Shown one piece after another: positions 1-12,066 of a stretch of 64,000 nucleotides of DNA. Positions within the stretch are counted from its first letter, which is position 1, and every line of letters starts with the position of its first letter. The notes beneath the pieces are model-generated. The model searched no databases. It was not told where the DNA came from and was given only the letters and a program-made list of their open reading frames with translations. The DNA lies in contig JAJHZJ010000121.1 in the NCBI GenBank assembly GCA_023548195.1, forward strand, positions 1,674,220 through 1,738,219. The letters run 5' to 3'. The translations under genes were made by a program, and so were the position numbers. This DNA is from Bettongia penicillata ogilbyi. Lineage: Eukaryota > Chordata > Mammalia > Diprotodontia > Potoroidae.

Positions 1-480
1 CCAGTGGCTCTTCCAGGATCAAATATAAAACGTGCTGTTTGGTGTTCAAAGTCCTTCACAACTTTGGTCTCTCTTACTTTTCCAGTCTTTTTATACCTTT
101 CCTCAATACATACTCTTCCACTGAGTAACACTGTCCTCCAAGTTGATCCATGAACAAGACACCCCATCTCTTGGCTCCAGGCATTCTCTCTGACTATCCC
201 CATGTCTGAAATGCTCTTCCTCCTCATCTCAATCTACTGGCTTCCTTTAAGTCCCAACTAAAACCTCATTTTCTGTAGGAAGCTTTTCCCCAATCCCTCT
301 TCATTCTAGTGATCAATCATTCTGATGACTATTGACTATTTATCCTGTATTATACTTGCTCTGTATGTTTTGCTTCCATGCCATCTCCTCCATTAGACTG
401 TAAACTCCTTGGGAGCAAAGATTGTCTTTTGACTCTTTATGTATCTCCAGCAGTTAGCACGGTGCCTGGCACATACATAA
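1..480 (+). repeat. L2/CR1-type LINE 3' end (cut by window edge)
   Basis: Resembles the end of an L2/CR1 LINE: a coding remnant like HWLP..RIKYK..., then a tail with 'tagactgtaaactccttgggagcaaagattgtc' type sequence and 'cagcacggtgcctggcaca'. Diverged and without an open frame. Confidence 0.65.
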
Positions 481-793
481 AAATTTAACCAACTCAGAGC
501 AAGGCCCAATCTCAATTAAGGCTGGGCCTTAATTTATCTATAAAATGAAAAGTTTGGGGGAAGGAGATCTCAAAGGTTTTCTCCAACTCTAGCAGTTATT
601 ATCTACTCGGTCATGTTGCTATACAGATTTAAGTAAGTTAGCCAATTCATCTGCTCCAGGATGAAATGTGTGAATAGCAGCTCTGGCACAAGAGTTCAAA
701 TAGGATCACCCAAGAGACAGAGAAGTGAGAATAAATTTACCCAGATATTTAGACAGAAAAAGGTGACATTAAAAATTAAGATATCTTGTTCTA

Positions 794-1025
794 TTGTTTC
801 AGTTGCATTCAACTCTTCAGGACCCCCTTTGAGGTTTTCTTGGCAAAGATAACTAGAGTGGTTTACAATTTCCTTTTGCAGATCATTTTACAGATGAGGA
901 AACTGAGACAAACAAGGTTATGTGCCCAGGATCACACAGTTATTAAGTGTCTACATCCAGATTTAAACTCTGGTCTTCCTGTCTCCAGGCCAGGAGATTT
1001 ATCCACTGTGCCACCTAGCTTCCCC
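794..1025 (-). mobile_element. Marsupial tRNA/CORE-type SINE
   Basis: Reverse orientation: 'gttttcttggcaaagat', then 'cagatgaggaaactgagac', 'tgcccaggatcacaca', ending at the inverted tRNA-like head 'ccactgtgccacctagct'. Nearly full length and moderately diverged. Confidence 0.8.
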
Positions 1026-1046
1026 TAAATGAAGAGTGTGTTTGTA

Positions 1047-1262
1047 TTGCTGTTTAGTCATGTCTGACTCTGTGATGCCATGTGGGGTTTTCTTGGCAAA
1101 GATATCAAGGGTGGTTTGCCCTTTCCTTTTCCAGTGGAACAGAAGAACAGAAATTAAGGGATGTGCCCAGGGTCACTAAAGTAACGAGTATCTGAGGCCA
1201 AATCTGAACTCAAATCTTCCTGACTCCAGGCCCAACACTCTATGCTGTGACCCACCCAGATA
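1047..1262 (-). mobile_element. Second tandem SINE of the same family
   Basis: Same order of motifs as the SINE ending at 1025 ('gtcatgtctgactctgtga', 'ttttcttggcaaagat', 'tgcccagggtcac', 'cttcctgactccaggc'), same orientation, about 20 bp away. Independent neighbouring insertions, not a duplication, since the two differ substantially. Confidence 0.75.
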
Positions 1263-1800
1263 CCAGTTTTCCATTAATTCCGTACAGTCATAAAGTTCAA
1301 TGTAGGATTATTCACTGGCGTAATGGCCTAAGCGAAGAGATATGAAGGGTTATTTTGATAACTGAGAGGTATCAATCTATAGGGAATATAAATGACTAAA
1401 GATCTCTCTTCCCTGCCCCAACTAGACCAACCAAGGGAAAGGGAGAAGAGAGGCAGAAATACAAAGAAAATAATGAAACATGAAAAAGAAATGATATACT
1501 GCTATCCTTGAACTATATATTTTTAATAAGTCTTAACTACAAATGTATTCCAAGAACAAACTGACAAGTAAGAGATTTCCCAATAAATGACCAGAAGGAT
1601 ACAAACATGTCAGGAAGATCCTTTTTGCTCTTTTCTTGGTACCTCGCAGCTGATCCCAACATCAAACAAAAGACTGTTTTTTATCTCTGAATCTCAAGCC
1701 AAATACTTGGCCATGTCTTTTAAGTCCAGAGAGCTTCCACTCCACCACGGCTGCCCCTCAATATCCATTCAACATAATTAAATCAACATCGTACTGAAAC
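1263..1800. other. Unclassified intronic sequence
   Basis: No repeat, exon or structured feature recognised; short open frames here have no recognisable similarity. Confidence 0.6.
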
Positions 1801-1804
1801 AGAA

Positions 1805-1990
1805 CAGTTTGATGCAGCAGAAAGCGTACCAGCTCTTGAGTCAGCAGAAAACTAGCTTTGATCCCTTCTGCTGATACACACCAGCTATGAATTACTCCAG
1901 CTATAAAGCAGGTACAACACTCACAGTTCCTGCCTCACAGGGCTACGGTCGGGATCAAACGAGATCACAAGCACAGAGCTAGAAGGGACC
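1805..1990 (+). repeat. Degenerate MIR-type SINE
   Basis: Contains 'gcctcacagggctac' and 'atcaaacgagatca', matching the MIR 3' region 'cctcacagggttgt...atcaaatgagat', preceded by a weak tRNA-like head. Confidence 0.45.
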
Positions 1991-2423
1991 TTATAACACC
2001 TCAGTCCACAACACATGCAATAAGCTCTTCATCATCATCATCACTATTAACAATTAACTAAAACATTCAGAACCCAGAGATCTGAAAATTTTGCCAATGA
2101 TGCCAAGTGGGAGCAACAACAATTTTAAGTAATTTTATAAGAAGCAAAAATTAAGTTTTAACTTGAAATATTAGTCTATATAATTCTACAAAATTTGAAT
2201 AATTTGTAACTCTAACCTTTCCTTAAGAACATTTCCCAAGAGAATAAGGAAGTAAAAAGATATTAAAATATTTAAGGGGTTTATCATCGTCAAGTAGCAG
2301 AACAGGACAAATCATGAGGGAGTTTTTATGTCTGTTAGGCACTTTGTTCCCTCTCCTCCAGCATGTTATTTTTTTTTTTAACAACAATCCTATAACTCTT
2401 CTAGACTTTCAAATGAACTCTCC

Positions 2424-2535
2424 AATAAGTATTTCTGCATCTGTTTCATGCTGTATTAGGGGCTGGAATTCAAAGACAAAAAGAAAACCATCTCTATTCT
2501 TAAGGAACTTATATTCTATCAGAAGATACAAGATC
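2424..2535 (-). repeat. L2 3'-end fragment
   Basis: Diverged reverse copy of the common tail: 'aataagtatttctgcatc', 'ggctggaattcaaagaca', 'cttaaggaacttatattct'. Sequence between 1991 and 2423 and from 2536 to 3044 is AT-rich with nothing recognised apart from a short ATC run at 2034. Confidence 0.4.
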
Positions 2536-3044
2536 TAACATCAACAGCTCTTTTTCGGTTAATTATAATTCAGATGCTTTGCATTTAAAGATGTTACTAT
2601 TTTAAAAATAATTTTTAAACATCATTAAATATAATTTTTGAAAATAAATTGTGTTTATCACCTAAAGGAGTTATGGGTTCTGATGAATTTAAAAGTTTAA
2701 ATTCTCTACCTGTCATTTCCCAATTGTTTGTTTATAAACAAGCCTCTTTATCTAAAAACTCAATTTCCTTGTCTGTATCAAAATGTTACAAGTAAAATAT
2801 TTTGTAAACGACAAGACTTCTCTGCATATATGACCTCTTCTCAGAACTCATATTAATTTTCTACCTCCCCTACTCTGCCTGATTTTTCCATATCAAAGAA
2901 ATAATCATCTGTTCTTCCTCCTTCCCCTGTGTCATAAGCCATGTGATTTCCCAAGAAGAAGAGGCCAAGATGTAAATATAGGATAAGCGTTCTAAATATG
3001 GAGGTTTATGGAAAGATTTCAAGACACCCCTGAACTTGTATGGA

Positions 3045-3185
3045 GGTTTTAGGGGAAATCATCTTTATTTTCAATAACCTTTAACTGAAACAGCATTTCT
3101 TTCAATTATTTAAAAATATAATTCTAAGGGGTCCACAAGATTCACCAGAATGCTAAAGAGGTCCAATAAAAATATTCCTATCTCC
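3045..3185 (-). repeat. Unnamed dispersed repeat, copy 1 of 3
   Basis: The reverse complement shares long stretches with 32625-32833: 'tctggtgaat', 'tggaccccttagaatta', 'aaataattgaaagaaatg', 'gaaaataaagatg'. Probably an old mammalian DNA-transposon or LINE-derived family; name not known to me. Confidence 0.5.
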
Positions 3186-3737
3186 TGATCTAGAAAAGCT
3201 ACCTTCACCACAAAGGGCAGAACCAGGCACCGATGACTAGCACATGTGTTTCAGGCAGGCAAGCACTCAAACCACTAACGTCTCCAAAAGGGTAAAAGAA
3301 GGGAGTACCAGGTCCACGCTGGACAGTCAAAGTCCTCTGGAGAAGGAACCTGAGGTACATATCTACAGGTCCATGCGCAGAAAGCATATGGTAAGGGAGG
3401 CGACTAACTACAAACTAATTCACTGCCCGTCAAAACCTGGGAAGACAGCACGCTGCAGGGGACTGAGTGGAGCCTACAGCAGGCAGAGCTCTGCACATGG
3501 GTTCAGAGATGGGGAAATGGGCTGACATACACTATTGATGACTGCCAAACTAGAGATGTGAGGAACTCCACCTGGACAGGACTGGTTAGTCAGCTGAGCT
3601 GAAAATCAAGACTGGCACTTGCTCCTGGACATTTGCATGTAGAACCATGATTAATTTAAGCTAGGAAACTTTCCCTATCTTTGTAATTGTAAGTGAAACC
3701 CCACCCTCCAATATATTTTTATGTTTCACGAAAGAAA
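3186..3737. other. Unclassified intronic sequence
   Basis: A 93-codon open frame at 3244-3525 has no recognisable domain and is overlapped by an opposite-strand open frame. Nothing else recognised. Confidence 0.55.
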
Positions 3738-3875
3738 AGTAGTGTAGTACAGTAGACAGAGAATGTGAGTCTTGGAGCAAAGAGGACCCAGGTTCAAATT
3801 CAGTCTCTTCTGATGCTCTTAACTATGGGATCTCAGCAAGTCACTCTCAGCACCCACGTAGCAAAGAAGGCACCA
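3738..3875 (+). repeat. MIR-type SINE fragment
   Basis: Head-like 'gtagtacagtagacagag', then 'gacccaggttcaaattcag' (B-box-like) and 'gatctcagcaagtcactc'. 3876-4450 holds only a poly-A run near 4110 and otherwise nothing recognised. Confidence 0.5.
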
Positions 3876-4450
3876 AGCTACTCTCTATCTAAGAATTTCC
3901 CCTGCTAGTAAAATCTTCACCTCAGTTCCTAGAAAAACCTCAAAAAGACCTAAAGGAAGGATTATATATAGGAAGTTACACTCTCCAAAAGAATCATTTA
4001 AGGTAAGGCCCAATGTCAGTTATAAGCTCTGACAACACAAGTAACCAAGTTCTATGCACAAGAGATAACCTAACTAGGCATTTCCCATTACTTCAAGAGA
4101 TGGTCTTTAAAAAAAAAAAAAAACAACTTTTAATAAAAGATTTTATTTATTCAATTTAATTTTGAAACTCATTCAGAGAGTACAGAAATGTGGGAGCTTC
4201 TAAAGCTCATATGTAATAAATGACAGAGTATCAGTTATATGAAGGATAAGAATCACTGTCATCACCAGATCTTCACAATCAGAGAAATAAGAAATCTCTT
4301 AGATCACCAGGCTGGGGAAAAGCTCTTGAGGAATAGGTTCACTTGCTTATAACATTTATCATCCTGTTAAAGGAAATAAATAGAAAAACTAAAGCGAACA
4401 ATTCTGTCCAGAGCAAATTTGGTGGAGGCTGAGAGCCCCATTCTGATGTA

Positions 4451-4770
4451 AATGGTGCATGCTGGTCCTTCATTGCTGAAGAAGACCATGCCATCAGAGA
4501 AATAATGACATGACTTGCACTTGACTTTGTTTTGAGTGAGGGAGGGCTGTGCAGGGCACCAGCCTCACTTCTCCTCCAGAGCCATTGGAATCCAGTGACT
4601 AGATATTCATCAGGATGACTGAAGATGACTCAGGTTGAGGCAGTTGGGGTTAAGTGACCTGCCCAATGTCACAAAGTTAGTGAGTGTCAAGTGTCTGAGG
4701 TGAGATTTGAACTCAAGTCCTCCTGACTCCTGCACTGGTGCTCTATCCTCTGCACCCCCTAGCTGTCCCT
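4451..4770 (-). mobile_element. Composite SINE with RTE-like tail
   Basis: The right end is an inverted tRNA-type head ('tctgcaccccctagctgtcc'), with the middle 'gttaagtgacctgcccaatg'. The left end 'ggtccttcattgctgaaga' resembles the 3' end of the RTE-type LINE found at 21265. This is the structure expected of a SINE mobilised by RTE. It lies 124 bp from the STK24 exon at 4895. Confidence 0.6.
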
Positions 4771-4894
4771 GATGTAAATACTACTATTGCAAAGGACACA
4801 AGGAAATGAACTACAGTCAAAGTGGTTCTTTTTTTTTTTAAGCTTCCTTAAAAAAAAATGTTACATGAGGAAACTCTTAAGGTTATATACTTAC

Positions 4895-4951
4895 TAGATC
4901 TAATGCAGAGCCTCCACCAAGATATTCCATTATTATCCACAATTTGGTATC
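4895..4951 (-). CDS. STK24: STK24 coding exon: kinase hinge segment
   Basis: The minus strand from 4951 to 4895 encodes 19 codons, DTKLWIIMEYLGGGSALDL, which follow directly on the YYGSYLK end of the exon at 40905 as in STK24. MEYLGGG is the hinge between kinase lobes, where ATP adenine binds. The acceptor is tttctag at 4952 and the donor is gtaagtat at 4894. The length (57 bp) is a multiple of three and both junctions are phase 0. The next expected segment (LEPGPLDE onward, with the HRD and DFG motifs) is not in positions 1-4894, so the following exon lies outside the window. Confidence 0.95.
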
Positions 4952-4959
4952 CTAGAAAA

Positions 4960-5589
4960 CAAAATACAAAAAAAGTTTAAAAATGAAAATAATCAAAATA
5001 AAGGCTTCTTTCTGACCATAATTGGGAGGTAGAAGATTTTATAACTCCATTTAACAGGTTCACTTTCGAAAGGAATAAGAAGTTGTCATAATACATATTC
5101 AACAGTGAACACCTTAAAGTAAACTCATTAATAGTAAAGCTTCTAATTGGAGGTCAGCCTTCTAGAACTAAAAGGGAAAAATTAGATGAGAAGGCTTGAG
5201 CACCATTCCCTTGCTAGGATTATTATTGTACGGATTCTTCTGTATTGTCTCAGGCCAGAAATGGTTAAGAGGTGTCCTTCAAAAAAAAAGACTTGAGAAG
5301 CAAAATGGCCATCTCTGAGGCAAAAGAATAAAACTGACAAGAAGGAAATCAACGAAGCTTACTTGTGACAGGATTATCCTGGACTACTCACTGTGTCAAA
5401 GAAAAAGAGGTCTGGGCAGCTGATACAAACAAAAGGGTAGGCTTTTTGTACAAACACTGGGAGCTATAGTAGAGATGAAAGAAAAATAGAAAACAAAGAA
5501 GTAGAGAAAAGAAAACAGAGAAACGATGCAAATGCAAAAGTTCATATAAAAATCATGGAAGGAAAGAAGATCTCTTCCATAATTATGGC
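4960..5589. other. Unclassified intronic sequence
   Basis: A-rich, nothing recognised apart from splice signals of the neighbouring STK24 exon. Confidence 0.5.
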
Positions 5590-5808
5590 TAAGGAGAAAA
5601 TTCTAATCTAAGGGATAGAGATAAAAGATAAAATTGTACAATTTCAATAACATAAAATTGAAAACCTTTTGCACAAGCGTAATAGCTGCAGTTTAAGAAT
5701 TAAAGTGGGAAAATGAAGGAAAATCTTCACAGCAAATTTTGATAAAACTCTAATACTGAATATATACGAAGATTTTACAAATACATAAGAATATGAACCA
5801 TCTCAATC
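5590..5808 (+). mobile_element. LINE-1 fragment, end of ORF2 region
   Basis: Contains 'cataaaattgaaaacctttt', 'gcacaagcgtaatagctgc' and 'tttgataaaactctaat', in the order of the marsupial L1 ORF2 C-terminal region. The same segment appears again at 6240, so this is a separate copy. Confidence 0.55.
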
Positions 5809-6200
5809 CATTACTGAGAAACAAGGAAGCCTGCTTGCTGTGGCCCTTTCTGGTAGAAAGAGAGGTAGGTACAGAAAGAGACCTTTTCAGAGAAAGACAA
5901 TGTCTGCAATGTTGTGCTCAACTATGTGTACTTCCTACAAAGGCTTTGTTTTTATTTTATTTTTTAAAGGGAGAGAATCATAAATGGAAGAAGAAGATTA
6001 CTAAGACATCTTTTAAGATGCAGTTAACCTAGGAAGGCCAGAAGCTAGACAGATTTCAAAAGCTCCATGTAGAACTTATATACCTGAAAGGAAAAGCAAG
6101 TTATATGGAACGGATCCGTGGCTTCATGTGAAATGCTTGTTTTCTGTTTTATGGAAGTGTTTATTTTATTCAGTTTATTAAATTCAGAATTTAAAAAAAT
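5809..6200 (+). repeat. A-tailed insertion between two L1 pieces
   Basis: Interrupts L1-like sequence and ends in an A-rich tail ('aatttaaaaaaatttaaaaa') preceded by 'ggcttcatgtgaaatgctt'. Probably the 3' end of another retroelement; family not identified. Confidence 0.3.
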
Positions 6201-6202
6201 TT

Positions 6203-7146
6203 AAAAAGAAAAAATATGCAATCATATGAAAGATAAAAAAGTAGAACTTTAGATCACAAAAAATTCAAAGCTTTTGCACAAGCAAGATAAATGTAGCTAC
6301 AATTAAAAGGAAAATTACATAATATCATCACAGCTAATTTTTTCTGATCAAGCTATTTAAACAGATGTAAGAACAAGAACAATTCTTCAATAGCTGAATA
6401 GTCAAACTCTCAAATGAAGAAATACAAACTATTAAAAATTAACTAAGCCTAAATCTCTAAGTACTCAGAGAAATGCAAATTAAAGTCATCTCATACTCAT
6501 ATTGGCAGTGATTACAAAAAAGCAAAATGGCATTTGTTGAAGAGGTTATGTGAGAATAGACATACTAAAACAGACTGTGGGTGAAGCTGTGAACTGATTC
6601 AACCACATCCAAGCAATCCGCACCTTATCACTAAATCTCTCTTCCCCTCCCATCCCCCCCCAGTAATATTACTGTGCTATATGTATGTGTATATGTACTG
6701 CTAAGATCAAGGAGAGAAGAAAAGGGTCCATATGCACAAGAATATTTATAAAAGCACTTTACGTAGTAGCAAAGAACTTGAAACAAAACAGGTGCCTGGT
6801 AACTGAGGACTGGCTAAATGAATTATGTTCTCTGAATGTAACGGAATACTACTGGAAATAATAAACATGGTAAATTCAATGAAACATGAGAAGATATACT
6901 AAAGTATGCAGCCTTAAATGAGCAGGACCAGGAAAACAATCTACAGTACATAACAACAATAATATAGGGGAGAAAGAAAACTCTGAAGACCTTAAAACGC
7001 TGACCAAAGCATCTAACCAATCATGACTTCAGAAGGTGATTGTTGAAATATAACTCCTATCTCTTGGTGGAGAAATAAATAAATTCTGAGATGCAGGGTG
7101 AGATGTATTCACGGAGATGCCCATTAACTTATTCTGCAAGAATATA
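6203..7146 (+). mobile_element. 5'-truncated LINE-1
   Basis: Diverged L1 ORF2 end plus 3' UTR: 'caaagcttttgcacaagc', 'gagaaatgcaaattaaagtc', 'gtgaactgattcaacca', 'aatatttataaaagcactt', 'gcaggaccaggaaaac'. Heavily mutated. Confidence 0.65.
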
Positions 7147-7640
7147 AGTACTAGAGAGGCCTGGAAAGACCTATATGATCTGATGCTGAGTGAAAGGAGC
7201 AGAACCAGGAGAACTTTGCGCACAGCAATGACCACAGTGTGTGAGGAGTTTTTCTGGCAGACCTGGAACTTCGTAGCAATGCAAGGACTTAAAAAAAATT
7301 CTCAATGGTCTTCTAAGGCAAAATGCCTTCCACATCCAAAGAAAGATCCATGGAATTCAATCGCAGAATGTAGCAGATTATTTTGTGTATGTGTATTATG
7401 TTGAGGTTTGTTAGATGATTTCTCCCACTGATTTTAATTCTTCTACACAGCATGATTATAGTGAAAGTGTATTTAATAGGAATATATGTGTAGAATCTAT
7501 ATAGGATTGTATGCCATCTCAAGAAGGGAGGGGGGAGGTAGTGGCGAGGGAGGGAAAAATAATAATCTAAGTTGTATGGTAGTGATTGTGGAACACTGAA
7601 AATAAATAAAATTTATTTTAAAAATGTAAAAAATTTCAAA
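7147..7640 (+). mobile_element. LINE-1 3' end with A-rich tail
   Basis: Shares 'gagaggcctggaaagacct', 'gagcagaaccaggagaac', 'gtgtgaggagtttttctggc', 'aaatgccttccacatcc' and 'attgtatgccatctca' with the copy ending at 33784. Ends with 'aataaataaaatttatttta'. Confidence 0.75.
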
Positions 7641-8739
7641 AATACATGTACTTATTACAAGAGAGGATTTTCTACTGGGGTGGGGGCTGGGGGAGTAGTG
7701 GATGCCAATAAGATATATACTTTTAAAATACACATTAGAAAAATGGTATAGAAGATAAAAAAGCTTTAATAGCTTGTTTAAATTTAATACATACACACAT
7801 ACTTCTTTTGAAAGTTGTACATAATAAGAGCTTAGTTTCTTACACAAGATATTGTCTTTCTGTATATTAAAAATTGTATGTATTAATTGTTAGATCCATA
7901 ATAAAGAAAGTGTTTTTTAAAAGACACAAGAGATTAGTGGTGACCAATTAGCAGCAGCTACTAAGGTAAGTGACAAAGACAGAGAATAAAGTCTCTGAAG
8001 TGCTTGTTCAGAGCAAGGTGACGAAGAGGAGAGGTTATGAACACTCAGATATCCCCCCAGGAGGAATTTTATAGAATACCAGGGAGAAATCTACTGCTGT
8101 GTGCTCCAATAAGGAAGAATAGTGGAGGGAAAGAAACAAATTTTTATATGTCTTTTGATCCCCACAGGGCAAAAATACTGTAGGCACACTGGCCACAAAG
8201 CTGTACAATTCTAAAACTCACCTTCAGGGAACAGGGTATCAAGTAATATTTTCCAAGCTTTCCCTTGTCATTGCTATTTCACTGATATGAGAGTGTTATT
8301 CAGAATATGAACGTGTCATTATAGAAAGGATGTCATGAGAGATTTGCTCCTAAAGGCAACCCACAGAACTGTAAATCCTGCTGTAACAATTAAATGGCAA
8401 TTTTCAATTCTTTTTCTGAACTTGGAATTCGATTCAATAGCAGATATTAAGAGAATAGTTCTGAAATAAAAATTTGGGCTTGTTTTCATGCCTGAGGAAC
8501 TGTCATCTTTTTCAGCTGAAGCTTTTGGAGTGAACTTTCTCCAAAAAGTGCTGGCACAAGTTCTTTAAGTGGTGAATATGAAGAATTCAAAGAAACTTAG
8601 GCCTTGCATAGACTGTTGCAGAAGTAGGAGAACAATAAGCTCGATAACCACAGTGACATAATGAAATACCTCAAAACTCTTAACACGACCAGTCATCATG
8701 CCTGAAGACATATCTCCCAAACCCAGTCTCTCTACTGGC
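7641..8739. other. Unclassified intronic sequence
   Basis: Contains a short G-rich stretch near 7677-7695 and AT-rich sequence. No repeat family or exon recognised. Confidence 0.5.
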
Positions 8740-8995
8740 TAGCCCCCATTCCTCTCTCCCTGCTCACCTCTGGGTGTCCCTAGCATCCTTCAAGACTGAG
8801 CTCACCTTTCCTGACCACACCTACTGAAGCACTGTTTCTGTCTATACCTTGTATAAAAGTATGCATCTTGTATGTGCATATTAGAGTGTAAGATCCCTGA
8901 GGGAAGATACTCTTTTTGTTTTCTTTTTTTTTTGCATCGTCTTGCCAGCACATCGCATAATCCCTGGCACGTAACAAATGCTTGTTGGCTGAGTT
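8740..8995 (+). repeat. L2/CR1 3' end
   Basis: 'cttcaagactgagctcacc', 'agagtgtaagatccctgag', 'ccctggcacgtaacaaatgc' follow the order of the L2 tail. A T-run interrupts it near 8930. Confidence 0.6.
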
Positions 8996-11744
8996 ATCAA
9001 TATATAGAAATAACTGGGTAATTCATCGGATGCTGCAGGCAAATCAAAATGAAGAGCCACTGAGAGCACCCTCAGAAAATGCCTTAGAGGAGCCTAAAGA
9101 AGGCTTTTTAATCCAAGAGTTAACTTTTGTTTCTGTTAGTTGGTACTTCTGGTGTTCGGCAGAAAAGCAGCAAAATTTCACAAAAATTAGAAAGGCGATT
9201 GTTTGTACTCTAACCTCATTTAATCTGATTTGTGTCACATTTAGGGCAATAATCTATATATCTATGTGCATGTAAAACCTCCCCAAAATACAGCAAGCTA
9301 TTCAAGCGCATGTACTTTAGTTAATTTTATCCTTAGAACCTGGCCAGCTGCATGCACACAGTAGCAACTTGATAAATATTTAAGTAAATTATTCCCTTTA
9401 GGAAATTCCCCCCACCCCGGGGGAGGGGGAAGTTTGAAGGGAGGTATAACAGCAGAAAATTTCCAATTAAGATTAATATCACTATACTGTACAACCTGTC
9501 CCAATCATGGTTCCACCTATGGTCACTCACTGTCCAAAGATTCAGATAAACAATTACTTTTGTAAAAATATTCAACAATCCCCAGATAAAACATCCACAA
9601 GATAGTCAAAAGCAGTCTACAAGATAAAAGCCGACTGGCAATTACCAAGGAATTTTTCTAGATCTCAGGAATACTCTTCTCCCAAGTCCTAAAAACTGTC
9701 TTTATGTCTTCCTTGCCTCACGGACCCAGAGCAGAGCCACAGATCAATCTAAGTGGAAGCAAAGTTAACTCAATCTGCCCCAGGTGGGTTTGACTGCTTT
9801 TGGGATCACAACAGTCCCAGCTGGTATTTGTTGAGGAGAAGTGAGGTGATTTAATGAAAGCCTCTCTGGCTCCACTAGTGTTCTGGACCACAATACCTCC
9901 TGATAGAGGACAGCAGAGGAGCATTCCAACATTGAATTCCTGAACTCTTGTAGTAATCTACCGCAGAGGAATAAGGTACTCTCTAACTCTTCTTACAGTT
10001 ATGTTCCTAAGTCCATGGTACCCTTTTATGGAGCATCAAAAGAAAGGCCCTACTGATGTCAAGATAGATTATACTTTCTTCACCTTCCCTTAATCTTTTT
10101 AAAAGAAAAAACAAGCAAGTCCCATCTGCAGCCAATTGTGCAATACTATTCCCTGGGAAAAGTTTCTTGCTGACCTCAGAAATTAAACATCCATACACAG
10201 AACTTCCTGGAAGAGCAACAGGCCACAAACTATTCCTCTAATAATTTATCCTAAAACCTTCATCCCCTATCCATCAACTATTTCCAGGCTTCTCTCCTCC
10301 TAATTAGTCAGCAAAAAAAAGCAAAAAATGAGTCTTCAGAGAGAAAAAGGGTAATTAATAGTCCCTCATGGGGGTGGAAACACCCTATCAACCACAAAAA
10401 TCAAAGAAGTGGTTTTTTAAAATTCTTTAATAAGCAAAACTAGCATACATTTAGAATTCAAACAGTTTTCTGTACTAATGTTTTCGTTTGCCTTTTGGTC
10501 AAATAAGAGTCACCAAAAATAATCAGTGACTTAACAGCAAAGGCAAGTGACCACTCAGTATTCTCAAATACCAGTAACAGAGGAGAGGGAGCAGGGCACT
10601 CATCTGACTTCTGGTACTTTTAAGAATATGACTCAATTTCTACCCAATCTGAGTGAGGAAGGGAACATTGTACTGTGGATGGAAGAAGAATAAAGAAGCG
10701 TGAGGGAGAGCAGAGTTAGGAGTAGGGTTGGTGGCAGAGCTTTTGGGGGTGACACGTAAGAAGTTCAAGAGGAAGCTACAGCCATGTAGGCAAAAAGCTG
10801 GCTCCTCAACACATCTGTCCCCTGACAGAAGATCTGGAGACTTTCCTCTTGGGTGACACTGAAGCTTCTTTCTGCTTTGAGCTGTTACATTCCAGCAGAC
10901 AGCTTTCTTTAATCTTGTGTGTTTTCTAGCATACTCTAATTTGGAGAACCTCTCCAATGTGTTTGCCTGCTGTTCACTATTTGTGATGGCCTTTCGCGTA
11001 AATATCTTTTAGTAGGAATGAGTTAAATTGTAAGATTGAGTGTAAGTTGACGAAGTGAAACCAGGGGAGCAGCTTTTTGTGTGGAAGCCCTAAAAATAAC
11101 TGTACCACTAGACAAGCAATATTTGGGCATATGTAGAATTATCATTTTGGCCAGGAATACCTCAAAAAAGGAGCCAAAATCGCCCAGCTTCATTGTGCTT
11201 GTAGAGCCTACCTGCCTCTCCTCCCACCCCACCCCTACCTTCCTTTTCACATAAGCAGTCTTCTAGACCTCATATCTAGCCACACCATCTCTGACATTCC
11301 CTGGCTGAATGACACTCTTCCTTACAAAATACAACTCTATCTCCGAAACCTCCAAACTTGGTGTTTCTGTTTTCTAACCGTAACTCATATTTTCTCTGCC
11401 CAAAGGTCCACAGGGCATTTCTATGAGAGAAAAATAAAATCTCCACATAAGCAGGCAGATTTGGCCTACTAAGAGAAGCAGGCAATAAGGGAGGGGTGCG
11501 CACCCTTTGGCTGTCGACTTTTCTCTCCATCTTCCTTCTAACCCAGGGCTATTCCCTGAAACTGAACACTTACAATTGAGAATTTAGCTTTCTGCTCTTC
11601 CCCTTCAATCCTCAAATCTCTATCTCCAGGCTGGAGCTGTTAAACAAGTTGTCATCTATCTCTATTATGTTTTTCCAATTAAATGTAACTCTGCCCTCCT
11701 CTTTCCTACCTGCTCCCAGACTCCAAGTCAGGAGCTAGGACCCC
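8996..11744. other. Unclassified intronic sequence, 2.7 kb
   Basis: No exon, RNA gene or clear repeat recognised. A C/G-rich near-palindrome sits at 9408-9431 ('ttccccccaccccggggg' then 'agggggaa'). A possible L2 tail remnant lies near 9320-9390. Short open frames here show no known domain. Confidence 0.5.
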
Positions 11745-11880
11745 TTTTTATGGCTGTGTCACAAACTAGCTGTGTGACTACAAACAAGTCACTTAATCTG
11801 TCTTGCTCTCAATTTTCTCATCTATAAAATGAAATCTCAAAAGGTATTTCCCAGCTAAAATATAGGATCCTATTATGAAT
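11745..11880 (+). repeat. MIR-type SINE fragment
   Basis: 'actagctgtgtgactaca', 'aagtcacttaatctgtct', 'ttttctcatctataaaatg' match the MIR core in order. Confidence 0.6.
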
Positions 11881-11924
11881 AGTCAGTTTTCAGATAAGGT
11901 ATCCATAATCATGAAAAAAAATGC

Positions 11925-12066
11925 TCTTCAGAGTGGCCTGAAAAGACTTATACAAACTGATGCTGACAGAACCAGGAGAATTTTGTACACAGCAACAACC
12001 ACAGTGTGTGAGGAATTTTTCTGGCAGATTTAGTTCTTCACAGCGATGCAAGGACCTAAAAAATTC
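11925..12066 (+). mobile_element. LINE-1 3' UTR fragment interrupted by a HAL1-like element
   Basis: 'acagaaccaggagaatttt', 'gtgtgaggaatttttctggc' and 'gcaaggacctaaaaaattcc' correspond to the L1 3' UTR. The sequence breaks exactly where a HAL1-like 5' end starts. The missing remainder does not reappear after 14840, and no target-site duplication was seen. Confidence 0.65.

Larger units (their letters stand above)
1..4894 (-). other. STK24: STK24 intron, downstream part, cut by window edge
   Basis: Begins with the gtaagtat donor at 4894 and runs off the left edge. It holds SINE, MIR, L2 and unnamed repeat copies. No exon with kinase subdomain VI-VII motifs was found in it. Confidence 0.85.

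Noticed and set aside
794..1262. Tandem duplication of a locus
   Set aside because: The two units are separate, diverged SINE insertions of one family.
3205..3525. Opposite-strand open frames of 60-93 codons
   Set aside because: No similarity, no splice or promoter context; expected by chance.
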